64,000 bases of DNA from contig NZ_KQ758473.1 in assembly GCF_001456955.1 (NCBI RefSeq), positions 1 through 64,000 on the forward strand, in the 5' to 3' direction. Below are positions 23,257-31,755 of the stretch, piece by piece. This DNA is from Microbacterium enclense. GTDB taxonomy: Bacteria > Actinomycetota > Actinomycetes > Actinomycetales > Microbacteriaceae. The notes beneath the pieces are model-generated. The model did no database searches. It was not told where the DNA came from and was given only the letters and a program-made list of their open reading frames with translations. Position 1 is the stretch's first letter; every line of letters begins with the position of its first letter. The position numbers and the translations under genes were made by a program.

Positions 23257-24311
23257 ACCACGCCCCGGAACGTCGCCGCGCCCGCCAGGGGCATGGCATC
23301 CGACCCCAGCCGCTCACGCGAGAGCAGATCGGCGGCGACGCGCATGATCGTGGAGGTCAACGATGTGCGCGGTTCGTAGCCGACGAGCGCGTGGGCCTTG
23401 GTGTTGTCGGGGACCCGGCGGCGCATGTCTTCGAAGCCGGGCGCGTACGCGCGCTCGTACGGCACCAGCTCGACCGTGCTGCGACTGTCGAGCGTACGGA
23501 TGATCTCGTGCGCGAGGTCGAGGATGGAGATCTCGCGGGCGCCCCCGAGGTTGTACGCCTCGCCGCGCGCTCGTGGGTCGCGCTCGATCGCGACCATCGC
23601 GGGGACGACGTCTTCGACGGCCGAGAAGCAGCGCGTCTGTCGCCCGTCGCCGAAGACGGTGAGCGGTTGATTGCGCAGGGCCTGACCGACGAGGTTGGGC
23701 AGCACCATGCCGTACCGCCCGGTCTGACGCGGGCCGACCGTGTTGAACAGTCGCACGATGGACACGTCGAGGCCCTCTTGATCGCAGTATGCCTTCGCGA
23801 AGGCTTCGTCGATCCCCTTCGCACCCGCGTACGTCCAGCGCGAGAGCAGCGGGTCGCCGAGCACCCGATCGGAGTCTTCGCGGAGGCGGTCGGCGGTGTT
23901 CTTGCCGTAGACCTCGCTGGTGGACACCAGCAGCACGGATGCCTGGTGCTCGATCGCGGCGGTCAGCACGTTCTCGGTGCCGTGGATGTTGATGCGAAGA
24001 CCGCGCAGGGGCTGCTCGACGATCAACTTCACCCCGACGGCCGCAGCGAGGTGGAACACCCGGTCGCACGATCGGATCGCCTGCCCGACGGTGGTGGGGT
24101 TGAGGATGGAGCCGTGGATCATCGTCAGGCGCGGGTTGTCGGCGACGCCGGCGAGATTGCGCGCCGAGCCGGTGGAGAGGTCGTCGAGCACGACCACCTC
24201 GTCGCCGAGGTCGAGCAGATGCTCGACGAGATGGCTGCCGACGAACCCGGCGCCGCCGGTGACCAGGGACGTGCGGCCCGTCCCGCGGCCGGGGTAGATC
24301 GGCACGCTCAC
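23253..24311 (-). CDS. NAD-dependent nucleotide-sugar epimerase/dehydratase
   Basis: A 352-aa extended short-chain dehydrogenase. The NAD-binding 'GGAGFVGSHLVEHL' lies near residues 19-32, then 'STSEVYG' and the catalytic Tyr/Lys in 'WTYAGAKG', and the sugar-binding 'NTVGPRQTGRYGMVLP' region. It resembles UDP-glucose 4-epimerase and UDP-glucuronate decarboxylase-like enzymes, but the exact reaction is not assigned. GTG 24311 overlaps the dehydrogenase stop by 4 bp (GTGA). With the dehydrogenase upstream it probably supplies an activated uronic acid or related sugar to the locus. Confidence 0.9.
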   Translation of the reverse strand: MSVPIYPGRGTGRTSLVTGGAGFVGSHLVEHLLDLGDEVVVLDDLSTGSARNLAGVADNPRLTMIHGSILNPTTVGQAIRSCDRVFHLAAAVGVKLIVEQPLRGLRINIHGTENVLTAAIEHQASVLLVSTSEVYGKNTADRLREDSDRVLGDPLLSRWTYAGAKGIDEAFAKAYCDQEGLDVSIVRLFNTVGPRQTGRYGMVLPNLVGQALRNQPLTVFGDGRQTRCFSAVEDVVPAMVAIERDPRARGEAYNLGGAREISILDLAHEIIRTLDSRSTVELVPYERAYAPGFEDMRRRVPDNTKAHALVGYEPRTSLTSTIMRVAADLLSRERLGSDAMPLAGAATFRGVV

Positions 24312-25636
24312 AGCAGCACCCGCCCCGCGATGTCGGCGCTGCGGTAGGTGCCGTCGACGACGACCGTGTCGGCATCCAGCCATCCGAGGTCGCTGTCGTG
24401 GTGCCGGGTGTGCACGAGCACGACGTCGGGGTGGAACGCGCCGGGATCGGCGAGCGAATCGCGCTCCCGCCCGGACACGAGGTGGATGTGCGGCGCGTGC
24501 GTGTCGACGTACTGCACCTCGGCGCCGAGGTCGGCGAGCAGATCGATGATCTCCAGCGCGGGGGACTCGCGCAGGTCGGCGACGTCGGGCTTGTACGTCA
24601 CGCCCACGACGAGGACGCGCGCGCCCAGGGTCCCTTTCCCCGCCCGTCCGAGCACGTCGCGGATGCGCTCGACCACGCGTCGAGGGCGTGCGGCGATGCG
24701 CGTCATCGCCTCGGTGATGACGCCGGCATCCACGTGCAGGGCCTTCAACTGCCACAGCAGGTAGTGCGGGTCGCACGGGATGCAGTGGCCGCCCACGCCC
24801 GGACCCGGATAGAACGCCATGAACCCGTACGGCTTCGTGCTCGCCGCCTCGATGACCTCGGTGACGGGCACGTCGAGCGCGCCGCAGATGTCGGCGAATT
24901 CGTTCGCGAGGGCGATGTTCACCGCACGGAAGGTGTTCTCGAGCAGTTTGGTCATCTCCGCCGTCGCCAGGCTCGACACCCGGTGCACCCGGTCGGCGTA
25001 GCGGGCGAGCAGGCGCGCGCCCCGCTCCTCGCACTCCGCGGTGGCCCCGCCCACGACGCGGGGGACGACCTCTTGGGCGAAGCCGACGTTGCCGGGATCG
25101 ATGCGCTCGGCGCTGAAGGCGACGAAGACGTCGACGCCGACCTCCATCCCCCGTTCGCGCAGCGGGCGTTCGACGAGATCGCGCGTGCAACCGACGTAGG
25201 TGGTCGAGGTGAGCATGACGAGTTGCCCGGGCCGCGCGGCGGCCACGACGGTGGCGCACGCCGCGCGGAGCGCCGTGAGATCGGGCACCTGCCGCGCGTC
25301 GACGGGTGTCGGGACGCAGACGACGACGGCCGCGGCGCGGGACAGCTCGGTGACGTCGCTCGTCAGGCGGAAGGCGGCGGGAGAGCGCAGGGCGGTGTCG
25401 AGCCGCTCGCGGTCGGAGTCGATGAGGTCGGCGCCGCGCGCAGCGATCGTGCGGAGGCGCCGCGATGACGCGTCCAGGGCGATCACCCGGGACCCGCCGG
25501 CGTGGTACGCGAGCGCCGTCGGGAGTCCGACGTACCCGAGGCCGACGATGGCGACGTCGTAGTCGAAGGCGGTGGCCGTGGGCCTCGGCGGGGCCGGGGC
25601 GTCCCACAGGTCGGTCCGGACATCGAGTGTGGACAT
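24308..25636 (-). CDS. Nucleotide-sugar dehydrogenase (UDP-ManNAc/UDP-GlcNAc 6-dehydrogenase type)
   Basis: A 442-aa NAD-dependent enzyme oxidising C6 of a UDP-sugar to the uronic acid. It has the N-terminal Rossmann motif 'IVGLGYVGLPTA', the central 'EMTKLLENTFRAVNIALANE' helix and the catalytic Cys in 'GPGVGGHCIPCDP', with a C-terminal UDP-binding domain ('VVGVTYKPDVADLRESPA'). The GGHCIPCDP form is commoner in the WecC/UDP-HexNAc branch than in UDP-glucose dehydrogenase. Start 25636 was chosen because GGAGG lies 6 nt upstream; an ATG two codons earlier abuts that site. It is the first gene of the minus-strand operon, behind a TAGGGT -10. Confidence 0.92.
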   Translation of the reverse strand: MSTLDVRTDLWDAPAPPRPTATAFDYDVAIVGLGYVGLPTALAYHAGGSRVIALDASSRRLRTIAARGADLIDSDRERLDTALRSPAAFRLTSDVTELSRAAAVVVCVPTPVDARQVPDLTALRAACATVVAAARPGQLVMLTSTTYVGCTRDLVERPLRERGMEVGVDVFVAFSAERIDPGNVGFAQEVVPRVVGGATAECEERGARLLARYADRVHRVSSLATAEMTKLLENTFRAVNIALANEFADICGALDVPVTEVIEAASTKPYGFMAFYPGPGVGGHCIPCDPHYLLWQLKALHVDAGVITEAMTRIAARPRRVVERIRDVLGRAGKGTLGARVLVVGVTYKPDVADLRESPALEIIDLLADLGAEVQYVDTHAPHIHLVSGRERDSLADPGAFHPDVVLVHTRHHDSDLGWLDADTVVVDGTYRSADIAGRVLL

Positions 25637-25667
25637 CTTCATCCTCCAGAAGGCAGGTGCCGGTGAC

Positions 25668-25673
25668 CCTAGC
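25668..25673 (-). promoter_or_regulatory. -10 element TAGGGT of the polysaccharide operon
   Basis: Reading the minus strand, TAGGGT lies about 32 nt upstream of the dehydrogenase start with a GGAGG ribosome site between. The rest of the 267-bp divergent region up to 25903 shows no gene. A -10-like TACGGT near 25874 faces the plus-strand genes. Confidence 0.5.
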
Positions 25674-25903
25674 TGCGGGTGCCGGACGGTTCGGGTGCGG
25701 TGCGGGCGGCGCGTGCTGGTCGGCGCCGATCCACCGCCCACCCTCATCCCGCCTCTCTCCGACGGTCAAGGAAGCGGCGCCGATCATGCGGGTCACCGCG
25801 AGCGGAGACGTTCCGTGCGGCAAACCGCATCGCGCGTGCGGTTCACGTGGCAGCGCACGGGGAACGAGCCGCGTACGGTCGACATCGCGAACGGGAGGAT
25901 GCC

Positions 25904-25993
25904 ATGACTCACACCGCCGTAGGCGTACGCATGCCGCCGGCACCGCGGGCATCGCTCACCGTGCCGCCGCGCGAGCGGGGGAAGGGCGCGTGA
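25904..25993 (+). CDS. Possible 29-aa leader peptide upstream of the GT2 gene
   Basis: A short frame with ATG at 25904, a good GGGAGG ribosome site 6 nt upstream, and a stop overlapping the glycosyltransferase GTG by 4 bp (GTGA). The product is basic and Pro/Ala-rich with no recognisable domain. Its value may be translational coupling rather than the peptide itself. It could also be chance, because the only support is the ribosome site and the overlap. Confidence 0.45.
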   Translation: MTHTAVGVRMPPAPRASLTVPPRERGKGA

Positions 25994-27282
25994 ACACGCT
26001 CGTCGTGCTCCTGATCGCGGCGTGCACGATCGGCGTCTCCACACTGGTGTGGGGGACGGCGGCACTGTGCCGTCTCGCCGCCGCGGGACGCGACGAGAGA
26101 GGGCTGCTGTCGCCGTCGATGTACTACCGGCCGGAGGAGGTCGCGGTGCTCATCGCCGCCCACGACGAGCAGCTCGTCATCGCGGACGCCGTCCGCGCCG
26201 CCCGCGCCCTCGTACCCGCCCGCAACGTCTTCGTGGTGTCGGACGGCTCCCGCGACGACACGGTGGGACGGGCGCGGGAGGCCGGCGCCACGGCGTGGGA
26301 TCTCGTGCCCAACCGCGGCAAGGCGGGTGCGATCCGCGCAGGCCTCGCTCACTTCCGCATCGCCGAGCGCTTCCCGCTCCTGCTGCTGCTCGACGCCGAC
26401 TCACGGCCTCGGCCCGATTACCTGCGCACGGGCCTGCCCCTGTTCACCGACGACGAGGTCGTGGCCGTGGCGGGGCGGGCGACCACCGCGACGGATGCCA
26501 TGACGGGCGGCATGGGACGGTTCCTGACGTCGTACCGCGAGCGCACCTACGTCTTCACCCAGTACGTGCACAAGTTCGGTCAGGCCGCGCGTGCCGCCGA
26601 CGCCGTGGCGATCGTGCCCGGATTCGCCAGCATGTACCGCACCGACGTGCTCGACCGCATCGACATCGATGCCCCCGGCCTGTCGATCGAGGACTTCAAC
26701 ATGACCTTCGAGGTGCACGCGAAGAGGCTGGGGCGCATCGCGTTCCGTCCGGACTGCGCCATCGCCGAGACCCAGGACCCGGCGATCTTCCGCGACTACT
26801 CGGCGCAGATGCGGCGCTGGAGTCTCGGCTTCTGGCAGACCGTCCGACGCCACGGCCCGCGGCGCGGACTGTTCTGGTCGTCGGTGGGCGTGTTCGCTCT
26901 CGAGACCGTGGTGTCCAGTCTCGTGCTCGCCGCGATCCTGCCCGTGCTGCTCGTCGGAGCGGTGGCGGCGCTGGCGAGTATCGTGCTCGCCGGCGAGGCG
27001 GCCGCGACGGCGGCAGCCGTCGCCGGCTCCCTGCCCGCCATCCCGCTCGCCATCGGCTTCCTGGCGGCGGATACGGCGATGACAATGTTCGTGTGCGCGG
27101 TGTCGCGCACGCGTCCGCGCGTCTGGATGCTGCTGTACCCGCTGATGCGCGTGTGGGACGCCCTGCTGTGCCTGCGTGCACTGCTCGCAGCGCTCGGACG
27201 TCCCTCCGACGGGCGGTGGCGGAGCCCCGATCGACGGGCGGCGCTGTCACCCGCCTCTCACTCCACCGCCGGCGGTCGCTGA
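25990..27282 (+). CDS. Processive family 2 glycosyltransferase (membrane polysaccharide synthase)
   Basis: A 430-aa membrane protein. One N-terminal helix (residues 3-28) comes first, then a GT-A domain: 'AHDEQLVIADAV', 'DGSRDDT', 'LLLDADSRP' (DxD-like), 'PGFASMYRTD', 'IEDFNMT' (ED catalytic base) and 'QMRRW', the QxxRW signature of processive synthases. At least three C-terminal helices follow. This is the layout of poly-beta-1,6-GlcNAc (PgaC/IcaA) and hyaluronan synthases. Next to a CE4 deacetylase and UDP-sugar enzymes, it probably makes an extracellular amino-sugar or uronate polymer. Its last 36 bp overlap, tail to tail, the LuxR gene. Confidence 0.9.
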   Translation: MNTLVVLLIAACTIGVSTLVWGTAALCRLAAAGRDERGLLSPSMYYRPEEVAVLIAAHDEQLVIADAVRAARALVPARNVFVVSDGSRDDTVGRAREAGATAWDLVPNRGKAGAIRAGLAHFRIAERFPLLLLLDADSRPRPDYLRTGLPLFTDDEVVAVAGRATTATDAMTGGMGRFLTSYRERTYVFTQYVHKFGQAARAADAVAIVPGFASMYRTDVLDRIDIDAPGLSIEDFNMTFEVHAKRLGRIAFRPDCAIAETQDPAIFRDYSAQMRRWSLGFWQTVRRHGPRRGLFWSSVGVFALETVVSSLVLAAILPVLLVGAVAALASIVLAGEAAATAAAVAGSLPAIPLAIGFLAADTAMTMFVCAVSRTRPRVWMLLYPLMRVWDALLCLRALLAALGRPSDGRWRSPDRRAALSPASHSTAGGR

Positions 27283-29838
27283 GGCCGGGCGCACGGCATC
27301 CCGGCTCTCCACGCGTGACGCGCCGTGCAGAAGCGCGACCAGCTGGACGCGCGAGCTCACGCCCAGCTTGCGATAGATGCCGGTCAGGCGCAGCTCCACG
27401 GTGCGGAGCGAGATGAACAGGGATGCCGCGATCTCACGGTTGCGCATGCCACGCCCCACGAGGGCGACGACCTCGCGTTCCTGCGCCGTGAGGGCACGAC
27501 TCTTCCCGGTCGGCCGCGACGGCGGGGCCGGGAGCGGGGGCTCGTCCGACGGCAGGCACCTCTCGCGCGCCGCCGCCAGGCGGATGCGCTCGTACGGCGC
27601 ATCGTCGGTGCGCAGGAACGCCTGCGCCGCCCGGAACGCGGCAGCTCCCTCGACATCGCTGCGGCACACCGCTCGCGATCGGGAGACGGCGAGGGCCGTC
27701 CAGCGGCGGGGGCTGCGCTGCGACGCCGCCTCGAGACGGGCGAGCCTAGCGCGCGCCTCGCCGCGCATACCGCTCAGCCAGAGCGCCTCGATGAGGTCGG
27801 GGTCGGCGCGCAGCAGCGAGGGGTCGTCGCCGGGGACGGCGTCCTTCGCGGCGCGGAGGGCGGCGACGGCCTCGTCGAACCGGCCTTCCGCGAGTGCCGA
27901 TCCGCCCTCGATCACCGCGAACCACGGCAACAGCGTCGGGGTCCCTTCGCGTCGACACAGGTCGCGCCCCTCTCTCACGAGATCGGTCGGGCCCGGACCG
28001 GCCGGATCGAGCGCGGCGGCACTCGCCAGCACGAGGATGTTCGCCAGGTCGGGTGCCCGCCCGGGAACCCATTCGCGCCGCCAGTCCGCGACGGCCTCGC
28101 GCGCGGCGGCCGGATCGCCGCCGCGTGCCTCCGTCGTCACGAGGAGGCACCCCAATTGGTCGCGCCAGAACGGCGCGAGACGCGGCGTCTGTTCGAGAAG
28201 CGCCCGGATGCGTCGGCGGACGAGCGCGTACTCCTCGCGCATGATGCCGACGCTCAGCTCGACCAGGGTCTCCTCGAGAGAGGCCGGACGAGCGCCGATC
28301 GCGGGACCGACCCCGGTGTCCACGGTCACGGGGAGCACGACGTCGGCTCCGAGCTCTTCGAGGAGCCGCGCGAACAGCGTGCTCTCGACGGAGGCCAGAC
28401 CCTTCTCCAACGCCGATTCGAGCAGTGTCCGCGCTCGGGCCGCTTCGCCGCGCCAGAGATGCAGCCGTGCACTCTCGCAGATGATGCGTTCCGCGGCGCG
28501 AGGGTCCTCGAGCTCCGCGGCGACGTGCAGCATCGTCTCGTCGACGACGTGATCGGTGGCCGCCGTCGCGCGCAGCCAGGCGAGCGCCGCCCGCGCGCGC
28601 ACGGTGGGCTCGCACGACGTTCCGGCACGCCGCAGGTAGTAGCGCGCCTGCACGTCGTCGCCCTGGAGCACGAGCGCTTCGCCGAGATCGACGAGGAGCC
28701 GGCAGCGCGCGCCGGCGTCGAGCGGGCCGGCCAGGGCGCGTTCGGCGAACTCGACCGCCGCGGACGGCTCTCCGCTCTGGGCCAGGTCGACCGCGGCGAC
28801 GAGCAGACGCTCGCGGTCGGCGGTGGGGTCGGCGAAACTCTCATGCCAGAGCACGGTCGCCGGGTAGGCGCCCGCGTGCTCGGCCGCGGCGCGCGCGTGC
28901 AGCCGATGACGCTCGTCGACACTCAGGGCGCTGAGATGTCGCAGGCGGCGCGCGGGATCCGAGATGCGGGCGAGTTCGCCGTGGACGTCGACCAGACCGT
29001 CGTCGATGAGCGTCTCGACCTCGACACCGAAAGACGCCGCCGCCGCGCGCAAACGGTCATGGCCGAACACGGGAGCCACCGACAGCAGATCCATCACCGT
29101 CGCGATCGCCGGGTCGCGCAGGTGCGGCTCCCCGGGTGCACGCCCGCGGGCGTCGTCGTCAGTCAGGCGCAGGGGGAACGGAAGGGGAACGTCGCCCACG
29201 GTCTCGCAGGGCGTGAGGCGCACGCGGGAGAGGAGGCCGGGGTGACCTCCGGTGCTCGCCACGACGCTGCGGAGGACGGCGGGGGCTGTATGCGCGCCCA
29301 GCACCGCGCGGCCGAGTTCGAGGGATTCCTCGAACGACAGCCGTCCGATCACCTCCCGCCGCATCCCGGCGAAAGGGGCGCGCCCGCCCATCGACCCCGA
29401 GGTCGCGATCACGTGCAGACCCGTTCCGCGAAGGCGGCCCACGACATAGGAGATCACCGTGACGCTCGCGCCGTCGAGCTGGTCGATGTCGTCGATGACG
29501 ACGACATCGGGCTCGTCGCGCACGAGGTGCAGCGTGCGGCTGAGCTGTTCCGCGAGGAGATGCTCGGGCCAATCCCGCCCGCGCTCCAGCAGGGCGTCGA
29601 CGGCCACCCGGCGTTCTCCGCCCAAGCCCGCCGCAACGGCCGACAGCCCCGAGTACGGCCACATGCGTTCGCTCGGATTGGCCACCACGACGACGGCACC
29701 ATGATCTTCGGCGATGCGGGAGGCCAGCGCCGACTTCCCCACACCCGGTTCGCCGATGAACAGGCAGGCGCCACCGTCCGCGGACCCGATCACGTCGTCG
29801 GCGATCCGGTTCTCGCGTGCGCGACCGAAAAATAGCAT
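27247..29838 (-). CDS. LuxR family regulator with N-terminal ATPase (LAL/MalT-like)
   Basis: An 863-aa regulator. The N-terminal ATPase has Walker A 'GEPGVGKSA' (near residue 28) and Walker B 'VVVIDDIDQ'. A long alpha-helical TPR-like middle is rich in Ala/Arg. The C-terminal LuxR helix-turn-helix is 'LTAQEREVVALVGRGMRNREIAASLFISLRTVE'. Such proteins are ATP-dependent switches that sense a ligand. The ATG at 29838 has AGAGGAG 7 nt upstream. It converges on the GT2 gene with a 36-bp overlap, so each transcript is antisense to the other's 3' end. Its likely target is the adjacent polysaccharide locus (inference). Confidence 0.9.
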   Translation of the reverse strand: MLFFGRARENRIADDVIGSADGGACLFIGEPGVGKSALASRIAEDHGAVVVVANPSERMWPYSGLSAVAAGLGGERRVAVDALLERGRDWPEHLLAEQLSRTLHLVRDEPDVVVIDDIDQLDGASVTVISYVVGRLRGTGLHVIATSGSMGGRAPFAGMRREVIGRLSFEESLELGRAVLGAHTAPAVLRSVVASTGGHPGLLSRVRLTPCETVGDVPLPFPLRLTDDDARGRAPGEPHLRDPAIATVMDLLSVAPVFGHDRLRAAAASFGVEVETLIDDGLVDVHGELARISDPARRLRHLSALSVDERHRLHARAAAEHAGAYPATVLWHESFADPTADRERLLVAAVDLAQSGEPSAAVEFAERALAGPLDAGARCRLLVDLGEALVLQGDDVQARYYLRRAGTSCEPTVRARAALAWLRATAATDHVVDETMLHVAAELEDPRAAERIICESARLHLWRGEAARARTLLESALEKGLASVESTLFARLLEELGADVVLPVTVDTGVGPAIGARPASLEETLVELSVGIMREEYALVRRRIRALLEQTPRLAPFWRDQLGCLLVTTEARGGDPAAAREAVADWRREWVPGRAPDLANILVLASAAALDPAGPGPTDLVREGRDLCRREGTPTLLPWFAVIEGGSALAEGRFDEAVAALRAAKDAVPGDDPSLLRADPDLIEALWLSGMRGEARARLARLEAASQRSPRRWTALAVSRSRAVCRSDVEGAAAFRAAQAFLRTDDAPYERIRLAAARERCLPSDEPPLPAPPSRPTGKSRALTAQEREVVALVGRGMRNREIAASLFISLRTVELRLTGIYRKLGVSSRVQLVALLHGASRVESRDAVRPASATAGGGVRGG

Positions 29839-29971
29839 CCGGACGCTCCTCTTGCGTCAGCCGGAGCCGGGATACGCGATCCCTCCCCGGTCCAGATGCC
29901 CCCCATAGCCAACGTAAGCCGCGATTCCCGTGGTGACAAGGGTGCTGCCCCCGCTCCGCGCAGCACGACAG

Positions 29972-30006
29972 AGGGGGCCCGGATGCCGTCGGCATCCGGG
30001 CCCCCT
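29972..30006 (-). terminator. Terminator of the pentose-phosphate operon
   Basis: A perfect 16-bp stem (29972-29987 with 29991-30006) and a 3-nt loop, 14 nt past the pgl stop on the minus strand. The 133 bp from 29839 to 29971 upstream of the LuxR gene hold no other feature I can name. Confidence 0.8.
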
Positions 30007-30019
30007 GGGGATCACTCGA

Positions 30020-30811
30020 TCAGTACTCCCGATCGATGAGTTGCGGTGGCACCTGATCGGCGGCGATCTCGTCGACGAAGAACGCCGTGCGACGGCGCCC
30101 CTTGGCGCCGGCGGCGGGCACGCTCTGATAGCTCGCCCCGGCGAGGGCGAGACCGAGGGCGGCGGCCTTGTCGGCACCGGCGATGACCATCCACACGCGC
30201 TTGGAACTGTTGATGACGGGGCGCGTCAGCGACACCCGCTCGCTCGGCGGTTTCGGCGACTCGCGCACCGGCACGGTCGCCCGGTCGGTCACCGAGATCT
30301 CGGGACGATCGGGGAACAGCGAGGCGATGTGCGCGTCCGGGCCGACGCCCAGGAAGCAGATGTCGAACGACGGCCACGGCCCGGTCTCGCTGCGGTCCGA
30401 CGGCGCGAACTGCGCGAGTTCGTCGGCGTACGCGATCGCCGCGGCATCCAGGTCGACCCCGTCTTCGCTCGAGGCGACGGCGTGGACGTTCTCGGCGGGT
30501 ACGGCGAGGTGGTCGAGGAACGCCTCGCGCGCCTGCTTCTCGTTGCGGTCGTCGCTGTCGCGCGGCACGAACCTCTCGTCACCGAACCAGAAGTGCACGA
30601 GCGACCAGTCGACGTCGTCGACGCGCTCGTCGCGCGCGGCCGCCCGCAGCACCGCGCCGCCCATCGTGCCGCCGGTGAGGCAGATGTGCATGCGCTTGCC
30701 CTCGGCGACCCGCTTGACGATGCGGTTCATGAACCGCGTCGCGACGTACTCGGCCAGCGTGTCCGCGTCGCGCTTGATGATGACGCGCTTGGCGGCGCCG
30801 CCGTCGCTCAT
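30020..30811 (-). CDS. pgl: 6-Phosphogluconolactonase
   Basis: A 263-aa enzyme hydrolysing 6-phosphoglucono-lactone in the oxidative pentose-phosphate pathway. It shows the family blocks 'CLTGGTMGGAVL', 'HFWFGDERFVP...SDDRNEKQAREAFLDH' and 'FLGVGPDAHIASLFP'. ATG 30811 overlaps the opcA stop by 4 bp; an upstream in-frame start would run deep into opcA. It is the last gene of the operon. Confidence 0.95.
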   Translation of the reverse strand: MSDGGAAKRVIIKRDADTLAEYVATRFMNRIVKRVAEGKRMHICLTGGTMGGAVLRAAARDERVDDVDWSLVHFWFGDERFVPRDSDDRNEKQAREAFLDHLAVPAENVHAVASSEDGVDLDAAAIAYADELAQFAPSDRSETGPWPSFDICFLGVGPDAHIASLFPDRPEISVTDRATVPVRESPKPPSERVSLTRPVINSSKRVWMVIAGADKAAALGLALAGASYQSVPAAGAKGRRRTAFFVDEIAADQVPPQLIDREY

Positions 30812-31755
30812 GACCCGCTCTTCTCGCTCGCCGCGTGCAGCAGGTCGTGCCCGGCGGTGATGACGCGACCGTAGAGCAGGTCGGGGTCGAGCCGGCGCAG
30901 CTCCTCGGCCAGGCACTCGCGCAGCGTCCGCCGCGGGAAGGCGAGGTCGTGAGTGGGCTGACCGGGCTGGCTGAGGACCGCCACGCCCGCCTCGGGACGC
31001 TCGAGCAACGTGTCACCGCTCGCGCGGGTGAGACGCACCGACTTGATGCCGCTGGCCCACTCGTCAGCGGGGAGGTACGCGTAGTCGACGGGGGCTTCCA
31101 GCTTCATCCCGAGCCAGGCCGCCAGCAGCGCCGTCGAGGGCGAATCCGATGCGCCGCGCACCTCGATGGCGGTGACGGGCTCGTACGGCGGCTGATCGAG
31201 CACCGCCGCGAGCTGCTCGCGCCAGCGGGTCACGCGGGTCCACGCGAAATCGGTGTCGCCGGGGGAGTAGTGCTCTCCCAGCTGCGAGACCCACGCGGCC
31301 GGGTCGGCCTGCGACGAGGCGTCGGTGATGCGACGCTGGGCGATGCGGCCGATGGCGGAGCGCGCCGGGTCGGCCGGAGCCTCGGCGGGCCACCACGCGA
31401 CGACCGGGGCGTCGGGCAGCAGGAGCCCCGTGACGAGGCTCTCGGCGTTGGAGCCCGCGGCGCCGTGGGCGCGCAGCACCACGACCTCGCTCGCGCCGGC
31501 GTCGCCGCCCACGCGGATCTGCGCGTCGAGTCGCGGCGCTTCGTCTTCGTCGCCGAACAGCACGGCGATGACGCGCATCGGGTGCTCGCGCGACGCGTCG
31601 TTCGCGGCTTCGATGACCTCTTCTTCGGCACCGTGGTGGGTGACGATGATGAGCGTCAGCACGCGCCCGAGGGCGACCGCGCCGCCCTCTTCGCGGACGC
31701 TGACGAGCTTCTTCGAGATCGCGCTGACGGTGGTGTCGGGCAGGTCGATGATCAC
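30808..31755 (-). CDS. opcA: Glucose-6-phosphate dehydrogenase assembly protein OpcA
   Basis: A 315-aa protein of the OpcA family, which activates or assembles glucose-6-phosphate dehydrogenase in actinobacteria and cyanobacteria. 'RVLTLIIVTHHGAEEEVIEAANDASREHP' near the N-terminus and 'APVVAWWPAEAP' are characteristic. GTG 31755 overlaps the zwf stop by 4 bp, so the two partner proteins are made in a coupled way. Confidence 0.94.
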   Translation of the reverse strand: MIIDLPDTTVSAISKKLVSVREEGGAVALGRVLTLIIVTHHGAEEEVIEAANDASREHPMRVIAVLFGDEDEAPRLDAQIRVGGDAGASEVVVLRAHGAAGSNAESLVTGLLLPDAPVVAWWPAEAPADPARSAIGRIAQRRITDASSQADPAAWVSQLGEHYSPGDTDFAWTRVTRWREQLAAVLDQPPYEPVTAIEVRGASDSPSTALLAAWLGMKLEAPVDYAYLPADEWASGIKSVRLTRASGDTLLERPEAGVAVLSQPGQPTHDLAFPRRTLRECLAEELRRLDPDLLYGRVITAGHDLLHAASEKSGS

